From: Streptomyces aurantiacus JA 4570
Lineage (GTDB): Bacteria > Actinomycetota > Actinomycetes > Streptomycetales > Streptomycetaceae
Assembly: GCF_000414115.1 (NCBI RefSeq)
Contig: NZ_AOPZ01000109.1
Span: 62,001 to 126,000 of the forward strand
Reading direction: 5' to 3'
DNA: 64,000 nucleotides
How positions within the stretch are numbered: the stretch's first letter is position 1; each line of letters opens with the position of its first letter. The notes under the pieces were generated by a model. That model worked only from the letters and a program-made list of their open reading frames with translations. It was not told the DNA's origin and made no database searches. Below, piece by piece: positions 9,341 to 17,151 of the stretch. The translations under genes and the position numbers were made by a program.

Positions 9341-9777
9341 CGGCCGCCTCCGTGGCAGGTCGTCCCTGGCCCCGCACCAAGCCACGCACGCTGCCACGTC
9401 TGCCCGGGGCATGCGCTGCCCTTTGCGTGTTCGGTCACGGAACGTGCCCGCCGATCGGGCCCGTACGCCCCTATGGAGGCCGAAACCGCCAGCCCAGGCG
9501 CGGTGCACGGCGCCACTGGCCGACGGAGCGTCAGTTCGCGAACACACCCCCTGCATGACTCTTACGGATCAGAGACTGACCGGAACCGACCAACCCGTCG
9601 ACGGAAGGAGACTTTCCTCAGGGCCCGGCCGGGACGTTCGAGCACGAGTTGGCGCTACGGCGCTACGGGCTACCGGGACAAGAGCCCGGCCGAGCCGTCG
9701 TCGCCGTGGGACACCGCCCATCGTCGGTTACGGCGTGAGCCGGTTGGGCGACGTCACTCTCTGACCGGTCGGACGGG
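9341..9777. other. Gene-free 437-bp interval
   Basis: Open frames here lack ribosome sites and family motifs and look like shadows. The right part follows the stop of the small secreted-protein gene (minus strand). I see only a direct GCGCTACG duplication near 9650 and a weak 5-bp stem (CCGGG/CCCGG) at about 9674-9690, not enough for a terminator. The promoter of the phosphatase gene should lie here, but no clear -35/-10 pair stands out. Confidence 0.35.
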
Positions 9778-10179
9778 TCAGGGTCGGTTGTACCGCCCGC
9801 ACTTGAGCGGGTTCGCGTTCCCATCGTCGAGACAGACGATGACGTACGCGGCCCCACCGGGCGCATCCGCGGGGATCGGGACCTTGAACTTATACGTCGT
9901 GTCGCACTTAGGGCTGGTGCTCACGGCGCCGAGCTGGTTGCCAGAGGCGCCGTACGCGCCGAACCACGCCCGGCGGCAGCCGACGGCCCGGAGTGTCGCA
10001 TCGACCCCGACCGACCGGTTGTACCAAGTCAGGGTGCCGCGGACGTAGCTGGCCCCGTACGTGACGTCGAAGGGAGTGGTCGGGTAGGCGGCGGTCTGCG
10101 CGCCGGCGGCGGGAGCGCCCAGCAAGGCGCCCGCGGTCAGCGCGGCGGAGCCGACGGCGGCGGCTAGGTGAGTCTTCAT
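9778..10179 (-). CDS. Small secreted protein, four cysteines
   Basis: 133 residues with a clear Sec signal peptide: MKTHLAAAV, a hydrophobic core, then APAAGA|QT near residue 27. The mature part of about 106 residues has four Cys (VGCRR, PKCDT, IVCLD, LKCGR), which could form two disulfides, and many aromatic and beta-prone residues. This suggests a small beta-sandwich. I do not recognise the family; similar small exported proteins of unknown function are common in Streptomyces. It appears monocistronic. A palindrome (TTAAGCC-AC-GGCTTAA) lies 73-88 bp upstream of the start. Confidence 0.75.
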   Translation of the reverse strand: MKTHLAAAVGSAALTAGALLGAPAAGAQTAAYPTTPFDVTYGASYVRGTLTWYNRSVGVDATLRAVGCRRAWFGAYGASGNQLGAVSTSPKCDTTYKFKVPIPADAPGGAAYVIVCLDDGNANPLKCGRYNRP

Positions 10180-10251
10180 GCGATCTCCAGGATGGGACGG
10201 GCCGGTTGCGGCTTCACATCCTGGGCGGGCCCGCCACCTGCGGCCTACCTC

Positions 10252-10267
10252 TTAAGCCACGGCTTAA
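10252..10267. promoter_or_regulatory. Palindrome TTAAGCC-AC-GGCTTAA upstream of secreted protein gene
   Basis: Perfect 7-bp arms around a 2-nt centre, AT-rich in a GC-rich genome, 73-88 bp upstream of the minus-strand start at 10179. The size and symmetry fit an operator for a dimeric repressor. No regulator can be assigned from sequence. Confidence 0.4.
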
Positions 10268-10382
10268 AGGGGGGCCGGGATGGCAGGCGCGGCGCCTCGC
10301 GCACCTGGGCAAGCGTGTCCGGTGGCACCCGGGCAGGGCGGCGCTTGCGCCCGCCGGTCCGACGCCGCGGCGCCCTCGGGAC

Positions 10383-11384
10383 TCACGGTTCCGTCAGGGC
10401 ACCGGTCCGCAGCAGGGCCAGGCCGAGGGGGGTGATGAGGTGCAGCACGGACCCGCCTCGGCGGCTGGTGGTGATGAGGTCCGTGTTCCGCAGCACTGTC
10501 GCGTGCTGACTGGCCGCGGCGGCCGTGACGTTGAGGCGGCGGGCCAGTTCGCTCGTCGTGCAGCCTTCTGCTGTCACCTGCAGAGCGGCAGCTCGCGTGC
10601 GGCCGAGCAGAGACTCCAGGTTCCGCACGGCGGAGCCGTCCGCTTCCGCCGGTCCGGTACCGGCCAGCGGCCGCCGGAGAGCCGGCACGGTCAGTCGGGG
10701 TGGCTGGGCAGTATCGAGCGGGTCCCACAGAAAGCTCACCGGGCGCTTCGCGAAGACCGTGGGCGTGATGATCAGCCCCCTTCCCTGGAGGCGCACCTCG
10801 ACTCGGCGCGGGTAGGGAGCTTCGAGCACCGGCGGACGCCAGCGGACCAGTGGTGCGCAGACCGAACGCAGCAGCAGATCGATGCCTCCCTCCAGCATCA
10901 GGTGCGCGCAACGGGTGGACAGCGCGACCAGTTCGGACCGCCCTCGATGCCAGTAGGGCTCCACGGTCAGCCGATGGCAGGCGCGCACGGCCTCGGCGAG
11001 CTCTCTCCGCGCGTCGCGGTCGCCCTCGGAGACCCGTCTGGCCCATGGCAGGTGTCCGGGGTGGAAGTCGAGACCCTCGAACTCGCGTCGCAGCCGGGAC
11101 ACCGGGGCGTACAGCAGGTTGTCCACGGCGTGGTCCAGGGAGGGCACATCACCCATCAGGGCCAGCAGATCAAGCCCGGGACCGCGCACCGGAACCAGGG
11201 ACGTCAGGGGGCGCGTGTCCGCTCCCATCCGGCCTGCGACCGCTGACCGCCACGTACGGAAGTGAGGAAGCTCCCGGTTCTCTCTCAGCAGCTCCAGGCT
11301 GTAGTAGACCTCCGCTGCGACGCCGATCGTTGCGGCCACCCGGGTCCGGACGAGGTCTTCCGCCGTGAAGTGAATGCGTAACAC
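10383..11384 (-). CDS. ArsR-type winged-helix regulator (DUF5937-like) with TTA codon 2
   Basis: 333 residues. The start is a GTG at 11384 with AGGAGG seven bases upstream. The frame stays open farther upstream, but that stretch is non-coding in character. The second codon is TTA (Leu), which in Streptomyces needs the bldA tRNA. The N-terminal two thirds (FTAEDLVRTRVAAT, EVYYSLELL) match the long N-terminal region found in actinobacterial ArsR-like proteins. The winged helix is at the C-terminus, about 265-330 (TTSELARRLNVTAAAASQHA, then LITTSRRGGSVLHLIT). The Cys-rich metal site of classic ArsR is absent, so the ligand is unknown. It probably represses a nearby transcript; no divergent partner gene exists. 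Confidence 0.85.
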   Translation of the reverse strand: MLRIHFTAEDLVRTRVAATIGVAAEVYYSLELLRENRELPHFRTWRSAVAGRMGADTRPLTSLVPVRGPGLDLLALMGDVPSLDHAVDNLLYAPVSRLRREFEGLDFHPGHLPWARRVSEGDRDARRELAEAVRACHRLTVEPYWHRGRSELVALSTRCAHLMLEGGIDLLLRSVCAPLVRWRPPVLEAPYPRRVEVRLQGRGLIITPTVFAKRPVSFLWDPLDTAQPPRLTVPALRRPLAGTGPAEADGSAVRNLESLLGRTRAAALQVTAEGCTTSELARRLNVTAAAASQHATVLRNTDLITTSRRGGSVLHLITPLGLALLRTGALTEP

Positions 11385-11700
11385 TGACCGGCCTCCTGCC
11401 ACCGAAGCAGCGCCTGTGAGCCCCCCCAGCATGCCCCAACCCACCGCGCCCGATCCGGCATTCAGGTGTGTGCCGTGCCCGCTTGCTGACGGCAGCAGAC
11501 GGTGAGCGACCGGCCGGTCGGGGCGGCGCGAGCAGGTCGGCGGCCGGGCGCGGAGGCGAGCTGTGGAAGCGGCGGGCGACGAAGGGGGCTGCGGAGCAGG
11601 GGACTTGGTGGCAGGAGCCGCTTTCGTCGCTCGTTGCTGCGGGAGGACAGGGCGGGTGACGATCGCCTCACGTGCCGGCCGCTGATGAGTTACGGATCGG
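11385..11700. other. Gene-free 316-bp interval
   Basis: It lies between the 3' end of the PhzF-like gene and the start of the ArsR-type gene, both on the minus strand. Beyond the AGGAGG ribosome site of the ArsR gene I see no convincing terminator, repeat or small gene. It should hold the ArsR-type gene's promoter. Confidence 0.35.
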
Positions 11701-12570
11701 TCATGGCATGCGGATGCTGCGGGTGACTTCCGCGGCGCCGCCCAAGTGGACCAGCAGCCCCGACGCGTCGTGCTCTGCGGTGGCGGTGATCGTGGAGGGG
11801 CTGCCGAGGGAGTCACCCATGTCGACTGCGATGTCGCTGATGCCCTGGCCGGCCAGGTGTGCGGCGAGGCAGGCGGTGCTGTTGGCGTTGGCGATGTCTT
11901 CCGCGACGCCGATCGAGGGGGCGAACATGCGGGCCGCGACGCGGCCGGTGGACGTCGGCACCGAGTAGGCGTAGCAGCCCAGGAGGCCGAGACGGTCGCA
12001 GGCGGCACGGAGACGTTCGAAGTCCGGGCTGAGGTTGGTGAGAGCGGACCGCGTAGTGAGGGGAACCAGCAACCGCGTCCGCCCCACGGAGGCGGCGCGG
12101 ATACCAGGAGCGAGTGTGCCCGGGGTGACACCGAGTGCGGGCAGGACAAGGTCGCACTCGGTCGCTGTGGGCCTGCGGAGGTCTACGGGTCCGGGGTCGA
12201 AGGCGGCATTGACCTGTGTGTTCTCCCGTACGGACCAACCAGGGAAGACGCGCCCTGCCGCATGGATGGTGGCTCGATACTCCCGGCCCCCGGCGCGCTC
12301 GGCCAGGAAGGCCAGAGCGGCAACCGTTCCATGACCGCACGCGGGCAGTTCTCCCTCGGCGGTGAAGAAGCGGAGGGACACGACCGGACCGCCCCGTCGG
12401 CTGTCGTGCACCGATACGAAAACGGCGTGCGACGTTCCCATCTGCACCGGCACACGACGGCGTTCATCGTCACTCAACGGCGCCTCGTCCAGCACCGCGG
12501 TGGGACTACCGCCTTGGCCGTCGCGCATGCACGCGCGGACGATCGTGACAGGCAGACCGCGCCCACTCAT
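11701..12570 (-). CDS. PhzF-fold family protein with divergent active site
   Basis: 289 residues with the two-lobed PhzF/diaminopimelate-epimerase-like layout: GGSPTAVLDEA near residue 20, FFTAEGELPACGHGT near 70-90, and a second half with SIGVAEDIANANSTAC. In characterised PhzF the catalytic Glu is in a SETTFV motif. Here the aligned motif is TSHAVFV, with His48 in that place, and the DPATGS loop reads DIANANS. Isomerase chemistry by the known mechanism is therefore doubtful. It is not evidence for phenazine synthesis, since no other phz gene is nearby. It lies 64 bp downstream of the HxlR gene on the same strand, so it is probably under the same promoter and HxlR control. Confidence 0.8.
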   Translation of the reverse strand: MSGRGLPVTIVRACMRDGQGGSPTAVLDEAPLSDDERRRVPVQMGTSHAVFVSVHDSRRGGPVVSLRFFTAEGELPACGHGTVAALAFLAERAGGREYRATIHAAGRVFPGWSVRENTQVNAAFDPGPVDLRRPTATECDLVLPALGVTPGTLAPGIRAASVGRTRLLVPLTTRSALTNLSPDFERLRAACDRLGLLGCYAYSVPTSTGRVAARMFAPSIGVAEDIANANSTACLAAHLAGQGISDIAVDMGDSLGSPSTITATAEHDASGLLVHLGGAAEVTRSIRMP

Positions 12571-12634
12571 CGCAGTGCCGTGATCCCTGTGCCGGACCGG
12601 CGTCCGCTTCCCTCACCCACCGCCGGCTCCACCT

Positions 12635-12988
12635 TCACGCCTCCGCGGGATTCCGATCGTTCAGTTCTTGCGCCTGCGCCCAGGTGATCGCCCATTCGTT
12701 GAGCGGTTGGAGGGCGTGGCTGAGTGCCGCCCCCAGGCGAGTGAGCTCGTAGCCGTCGGCCGAGGGGGCGATGATCCCGTTTGCCGTGAGTTCGCGAAGC
12801 CGCTGGTAGAGGACGCTGGATGACAGTCCTTCGCACCGCGCCAGCAGCGTGCGGGCGCCGAGCGGACCCGCACGCAGCTCCCAGAGAATGCGCAGCGCCC
12901 ACCGACGGCCGAAGAGGTCCATCGCGGCCATGATCGGGCGGCCGGTCGTCGATCCACGAACCGGTGTTCCTGGGCGCGGTGTCGGCAT
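12635..12988 (-). CDS. HxlR-family transcriptional regulator
   Basis: 117 residues with the winged-helix HxlR core: PIMAAMDLFGRRWALRILWEL, RTLLARCEGLSSSVLYQRL as recognition helix, then the wing ELTANGIIAPSADGYELT. ATG start with AAGGAGG three to four bases upstream. HxlR proteins bind as dimers and often answer quinones, aldehydes or redox stress through a Cys. This one has a single Cys (RCEGLSS) close to the recognition helix, which could be such a sensor. It is divergent from the DUF1330 gene across two matching palindromes, so autoregulation and control of both sides is likely. The PhzF-like gene follows it on the same strand. Confidence 0.9.
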   Translation of the reverse strand: MPTPRPGTPVRGSTTGRPIMAAMDLFGRRWALRILWELRAGPLGARTLLARCEGLSSSVLYQRLRELTANGIIAPSADGYELTRLGAALSHALQPLNEWAITWAQAQELNDRNPAEA

Positions 12989-13000
12989 GACCCTCCTTGT

Positions 13001-13017
13001 GTTTCGTTATTCGAAAC
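13001..13017. promoter_or_regulatory. Operator-like palindrome 1 (HxlR side)
   Basis: GTTTCG-N5-CGAAAC, 17 bp, starting 13 bp upstream of the HxlR start codon. It has the same outer hexamers as the second palindrome 33 bp away. This is a probable binding site for the HxlR dimer; occupancy would also block the HxlR ribosome-site region. Confidence 0.75.
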
Positions 13018-13033
13018 ACTAGCATCCGTGCGT

Positions 13034-13050
13034 GTTTCGAATTTCGAAAC
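13034..13050. promoter_or_regulatory. Operator-like palindrome 2 (DUF1330 side)
   Basis: GTTTCGAATTTCGAAAC, 17 bp with perfect 8-bp arms about a central base. Centre-to-centre distance to palindrome 1 is 33 bp, about three helical turns, so two dimers would sit on the same DNA face. It lies about 125 bp upstream of the DUF1330 start. Confidence 0.75.
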
Positions 13051-13174
13051 AACCTCAACGGGAGCGCCGATGTCGCGAATAGCCCTGCTGGAACCGCCGT
13101 ACGCCGACCAGGCCGGCGCTGCTCGCGAGACCAACCCGTAAGTCAGATGCACTCATCCCGACACTGGAGGTTCC

Positions 13175-13468
13175 ATGCCCAAGGGCTACTGGGTCAGCGT
13201 CTACCGCACCATTTCGGACCCTGAGAAGCTGGCTGCCTACAACAAGCTGGCCGCTCCGGCCGTCCAGGCCGGGGGTGGTCGAACCTTCGTCCGTGGCGGT
13301 CGGGTCGTCGCACACGACGCCGGAATCGCCGAGCGCACCGTCCTGGTCGAGTTCGACAGCTACGAGCAGGCCGTCGCGGCGCACGAAAGTGCGGCCTACC
13401 AGGAAGCGCTGGTCGCCCTCTCCGACGGCGTCGAGCGCGACTTCCGCATCGTCGAAGGGATCGACTGA
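13175..13468 (+). CDS. DUF1330 family protein
   Basis: 97 residues, a complete DUF1330 ferredoxin-like alpha-beta domain. It begins KGYWVSVYRTISDPEKLAAY, has GGRTFVRGGRV in the middle and FDSYEQAVAAHESAAYQEAL near the end. These small dimeric proteins resemble antibiotic-monooxygenase/EthD folds; most have no proven activity. ATG start with GGAGG a few bases upstream. It is transcribed divergently from the HxlR gene, with two palindromic operators between. A role in detoxifying whatever the HxlR protein senses is a reasonable inference but not shown. Confidence 0.9.
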   Translation: MPKGYWVSVYRTISDPEKLAAYNKLAAPAVQAGGGRTFVRGGRVVAHDAGIAERTVLVEFDSYEQAVAAHESAAYQEALVALSDGVERDFRIVEGID

Positions 13469-13778
13469 CCGGGGTCCAGTCGGACACCCCGCTTAGTCGC
13501 CGCAGGTCAGCATCCTGCGCCCGACTGTCTTCGCTGTCAAAGGACAGGTTCGTCGGGGGCCGACGAGAAAGAGCCCCAGGGGACTGGAACTTCCTCCGAG
13601 ACGCTCTCATGCCACGGCTATGGCTGCCCGCTCCGCAATTTCTCCCTCCGGACCGCTCGCCCGTGTGTCGTGAGGAAAACCGCGCTGCGTCGATTCTCGA
13701 TGCCTCGCTGCCTCTTCCTGTTCGCTCCATGATGTGTGGCCGTGCAGAGCTGGGGAGTTGTGCTGAGCGGGCCGAGTG
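13469..13778. other. Gene-free interval of lower G+C
   Basis: It lies between the DUF1330 stop and the terminator of the convergent aldehyde dehydrogenase gene. The part from about 13500 to 13740 is visibly less GC-rich than its surroundings, and open frames in it lack ribosome sites and motifs. It may be a decayed gene or transferred DNA, but nothing in it is recognisable. Confidence 0.35.
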
Positions 13779-13818
13779 GAAGGCGCCTGATGGGCAGAAG
13801 CCCAGGTCAGGCGCCTTC
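13779..13818 (-). terminator. Strong hairpin after aldehyde dehydrogenase gene
   Basis: Arms GAAGGCGCCTGA (13779-13790) and TCAGGCGCCTTC (13807-13818) pair perfectly over 12 bp. Inside, TGGGC and GCCCA add five pairs around an AGAA loop, with a two-base bulge. It ends 11 bp past the aldehyde dehydrogenase stop. Confidence 0.85.
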
Positions 13819-13828
13819 TCTCGTGCCT

Positions 13829-15352
13829 CTAGAAGAAGCCGAGCTTCTTCGGCGAGTACGACACCAGAAGGTTCTTCGTCTGCTGGTAGTGCTCCAGCAT
13901 CATCTTGTGCGTCTCACGGCCGATGCCGGACTGCTTGTAGCCGCCGAACGCCGCGTGTGCCGGGTACGCGTGGTAGCAGTTCGTCCAGACCCGGCCCGCC
14001 TGGATCGAACGGCCCGCGCGGTACGCGGTGTTGATGTCCCGCGTCCACACCCCCGCACCCAGGCCGTACAGCGTGTCGTTGGCGATCTTGATGGCGTCGT
14101 CGAAGTCGTTGAAGGACGCCACCGACACGACCGGCCCGAAGATCTCCTCCTGGAAGATCCGCATGCGGTTGTCGCCCTCGAAGATCGTGGGCTGGACGTA
14201 CCAGCCGCCCGCCAGCTCACCGTCGTACTCGATGCGCCGGCCGCCCGTCAGCACCTTGGCGCCTTCCTGCTGGCCGATGTCCAGGTACGAAAGGATCTTC
14301 TCCAGCTGGTCGTTGGACGCCTGGGCGCCGATCATCGTGTCGGTGTCGAGCGGGTGTCCCGGTTTGATCGCCTCGGTCCTGGCGATCGCCGCCTCCAGGA
14401 ACTCGCTGTAGTGGCCGCGCTGGATCAGCGCCCGCGACGGACACGTGCACACTTCACCCTGGTTCAGCGCGAACATGGTGAAGCCTTCGAGCGCCTTGTC
14501 GCGGAAGTCGTCGTCGGCGGCCCACACGTCGTCGAAGAAGATGTTCGGGCTCTTGCCGCCGAGCTCCAGCGTCACCGGCTTGATGTTCTCCGAGGCGTAC
14601 TGCATGATCAGCCGCCCCGTCGTCGTCTCCCCGGTGAAGGCGACCTTCGCGACCCGGGGACTGGACGCGAGCGGCTTGCCCGCCTCCACGCCGAAGCCGT
14701 TCACCACGTTGACCACACCGGGCGGCAGCAGGTCGCCGATCACGCTCAGCCACACGTGGATCGAGGCGGGGGTCTGCTCGGCGGGCTTCAGGACGACCGC
14801 GTTCCCCGCGGCGAGGGCGGGTGCCAGCTTCCACGTCGCCATCAGGATCGGGAAGTTCCACGGAATGATCTGCGCCACCACGCCCAGCGGCTCGTGCAGG
14901 TGGTACGCGACGGTGTCGTCGTCGATCTGACTGAGCGATCCCTCCTGCGCCCGGATCACCCCGGCGAAGTAGCGGAAGTGGTCGATGGCCAGCGGAATGT
15001 CGGCGGCCAGTGTCTCCCGCACCGGCTTGCCGTTCTCCCAGCTCTCCGCCACCGCGAGCGCCTCGAGGTTGGCCTCCATGCGGTCGGCGATCTGCCGGAG
15101 GATGGCCGCACGCTCACCCACGGACGTACGTCCCCACGCGGGCGCCGCCGCGTGCGCCGCGTCCAGCGCGCGCTCCACGTCCTCGGCTGTGCCCCGGGCG
15201 ACCTCGGTGAACGGCTGCCCGTTGACCGGGCTCGGGTTCTCGAAGTACTGCCCACGCGCGGGCGCCACGTACTCCCCGCCGATGTAGTGGTCGTACCGGG
15301 CCTGATAGGAGACGACTGCGCCCTCCGTACCGGGCGCTGCGTAACGGGCCAT
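13829..15352 (-). CDS. NAD-dependent aldehyde dehydrogenase (acetaldehyde dehydrogenase type)
   Basis: 507 residues from the ATG at 15352, chosen because GGAGG lies eight bases upstream and the N-terminus ([14 protein letters not shown]) matches actinobacterial homologues; seven more upstream codons are open. The catalytic Cys is C302 in [11 protein letters not shown]. The oxyanion and cofactor motifs [31 protein letters not shown] and [10 protein letters not shown] are intact. The overall sequence fits the ExaC/AldB group, which oxidises acetaldehyde and other short aldehydes to acids. A GAF-domain regulator of the type that often controls alcohol/aldehyde dehydrogenases is next upstream on the same strand, about 360 bp away. 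A strong terminator ends the transcript. Confidence 0.95.
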   Translation of the reverse strand: MARYAAPGTEGAVVSYQARYDHYIGGEYVAPARGQYFENPSPVNGQPFTEVARGTAEDVERALDAAHAAAPAWGRTSVGERAAILRQIADRMEANLEALAVAESWENGKPVRETLAADIPLAIDHFRYFAGVIRAQEGSLSQIDDDTVAYHLHEPLGVVAQIIPWNFPILMATWKLAPALAAGNAVVLKPAEQTPASIHVWLSVIGDLLPPGVVNVVNGFGVEAGKPLASSPRVAKVAFTGETTTGRLIMQYASENIKPVTLELGGKSPNIFFDDVWAADDDFRDKALEGFTMFALNQGEVCTCPSRALIQRGHYSEFLEAAIARTEAIKPGHPLDTDTMIGAQASNDQLEKILSYLDIGQQEGAKVLTGGRRIEYDGELAGGWYVQPTIFEGDNRMRIFQEEIFGPVVSVASFNDFDDAIKIANDTLYGLGAGVWTRDINTAYRAGRSIQAGRVWTNCYHAYPAHAAFGGYKQSGIGRETHKMMLEHYQQTKNLLVSYSPKKLGFF

Positions 15353-15545
15353 CTTGACTGCCTCCCCGGACACGCTGCCCGCCGTTGGGCAGCTCTCCGC
15401 CGCAGGCTAGGGACGCGGAGGTTGCAAGTACGTTGCGGGGCACCCGCGTTCGCTTACGGGGCACCCGGGTTGGCGGCGACCGGCTGGCCGCCCGGGTCGG
15501 GGCGGGCGGGACAGCCCCGCCCTTGGCGCGCGGAGGTCAGGTCTT

Positions 15546-15695
15546 CCAGGCGACGGGCCCGCGAAGTTCTGCCCTGCGCGTGCCGGGCAAGCCTTGCCCT
15601 GCGCGTGCCGGGTCAGCCTTGCCCTGCGCGTGCCGGGCCAGCCCTGCCCCGCGCGTGCCGGGCAAGCCCTGCCTGGCGTACGACCGGGAAGTCCT
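15546..15695. repeat. 25-bp tandem repeat array between regulator and aldehyde dehydrogenase
   Basis: Four well-conserved 25-bp units start at 15571, 15596, 15621 and 15646, with core GCGCGTGCCGGG. Degenerate units flank them at 15546 and 15671. The period is not a multiple of three, so it is not a coding repeat. It fills much of the 356-bp gap (15353-15708) that must also carry the aldehyde dehydrogenase promoter. No other feature is visible in that gap. Confidence 0.85.
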
Positions 15696-15708
15696 GTCCG
15701 GCGTACGC

Positions 15709-17025
15709 CTAGAGGCGGTGGCGGACGGGGCTCGTGGAGCCGGCCGTCAGCTCCGTGTCGAGGGCCCGCAACCGTGCCACGACGGGTGCCGTCGGCCGCA
15801 CCACCGCCAACGCCCGCCACACCTCCACGTCGTCCTCGCCCCACGGCGCGTGCACCCAGTCCGACAGCAGGTCGGGGTCGCCGCGCGCGATGAGCGCCGC
15901 CCGCACCTGGTCCGTCAGCCTCCGCCGCAACCGCACCACCTCGGGTGCCTGCGACCCCGGCAGCAACGGCCCCGCGTACACCGACACGGCCGCCGTCACC
16001 GCCCCGCACCCCAGCCGCCGCTCGACGACATCCACGTCCGACGTGACCGGCACCGCGAGGCGGTACGGTCGCGACCGCAGCACCTCCGTCCCCAGCACCT
16101 GCCGCAGCCGAGCCAGCTCCGCCCGCAAGGTCACCGGCGTCACCGACTCGTCCGCGTACAGCGCGCACAGCAGCTCGTCCCCGCTCATCCCCTCCGGGTG
16201 ACGGGCGAGCAGCACCACGATCTCGGTGTGCCGCCGGCTCAGCCGCAGTTTGCGGCCGCCCACGACCAGCAGGCCCTCGTCCCTCCCCAGCGCCGTCAGC
16301 TCCAGGGCGCCGTCTGTCGCCACTGGCGGGTCCAGCAGCGCGAGTTGGGACTCCGCCGCCCGCGCGACGGCCCCCACGAAGGCCAGGCTGTGCGGGTGCG
16401 CCAGACCGTCCCCGCCGGTGATGTCGACGGCACCGAGCAGCCGACCGGAACGAGGATCGTGCACCGGCGCGGCCGCGCACGTCCACGGCTGCACCCGGCG
16501 CACGAAGTGCTCCGTCGCGAACACCTGCACCGGCCGGTCCACGGCCACCGCCGTCCCGGGCGCGTTCGTGCCCATCGCCGACTCCGCCCACCGCGCGCCC
16601 GGCACGAAGTTCATCCGCCCCGCCCGCAGCCGCGTGGCCGGATGCCCCTCGACCCAGAGCAGCCTGCCGTGCGCGTCGCACACCGCCAGCAGATGCTCCC
16701 CGTCCTTGGCGAAGCCACCGACCAACTCACGGAACAGCGGCATCACCCGCGACAGCGGATGCTCCGACCGATACGCCCCCAGATCGCCGGACGTCAGCTC
16801 GACCGACGCCCCGGTGTCCTCCGGGCTGACCCGTGCCCGCGCCGAGCGGCGCCAGGACTCGGCGACCACGGAGCGCACGGGGCGCGCGACGGTTCCCGCC
16901 GCCGTGAACCGCTCATGCGCGCTCCGTATCGTCCGCACCCGCTCGGCGGGGTCGGCGCCCGGCTCCAGAGCCAGCCATGGATCGGTCAACTCGGTCCTCC
17001 CGGGGTGGCGATGCGGTCCTGCCAT
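15709..17025 (-). CDS. GAF-domain transcriptional regulator (AcoR-like, no AAA domain)
   Basis: 438 residues from the ATG at 17025; a GTG 15 codons upstream lacks a ribosome site. The N-terminal half resembles the sensor part of AcoR-type activators: SWRRSARARVSPED, then HPLSRVMPLFRELVGGFA, then a GAF-like core with GARWAESAMGTNAPGTA and WTCAAAPVHDPRSGRLLGAVD. The sigma-54 AAA+ domain of true AcoR is missing. Instead there is a region resembling a winged helix at about 285-345 (LSRRHTEIVVLLARHPEGMS and the following segment). Proteins of this layout sit next to aldehyde or alcohol dehydrogenase genes in many actinomycetes and are presumed to activate them. The aldehyde dehydrogenase gene downstream is the obvious target. 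Confidence 0.85.
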   Translation of the reverse strand: MAGPHRHPGRTELTDPWLALEPGADPAERVRTIRSAHERFTAAGTVARPVRSVVAESWRRSARARVSPEDTGASVELTSGDLGAYRSEHPLSRVMPLFRELVGGFAKDGEHLLAVCDAHGRLLWVEGHPATRLRAGRMNFVPGARWAESAMGTNAPGTAVAVDRPVQVFATEHFVRRVQPWTCAAAPVHDPRSGRLLGAVDITGGDGLAHPHSLAFVGAVARAAESQLALLDPPVATDGALELTALGRDEGLLVVGGRKLRLSRRHTEIVVLLARHPEGMSGDELLCALYADESVTPVTLRAELARLRQVLGTEVLRSRPYRLAVPVTSDVDVVERRLGCGAVTAAVSVYAGPLLPGSQAPEVVRLRRRLTDQVRAALIARGDPDLLSDWVHAPWGEDDVEVWRALAVVRPTAPVVARLRALDTELTAGSTSPVRHRL

Positions 17026-17151
17026 CGTCACCCCGGGAACAGAAGCCGACAAGCGTCCGCGCGCTGACACTGGCCGGTCTGCGGCCGTTGTCGACCGACT
17101 TTCGCGTGACGTCTGTGGCGATCGTTCCGGATGGTCGCTGCGGATGGTCGC

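Noticed and set aside
11701-12570. Phenazine biosynthesis gene
   Set aside because: PhzF fold alone does not indicate phenazine; no phzABDEG genes are near and the catalytic Glu is absent.
12567-13058. Longer 163-codon frame overlapping the HxlR gene on the same strand
   Set aside because: A different frame from the HxlR winged helix, with no domain match; the 117-residue frame has the ribosome site and motif.
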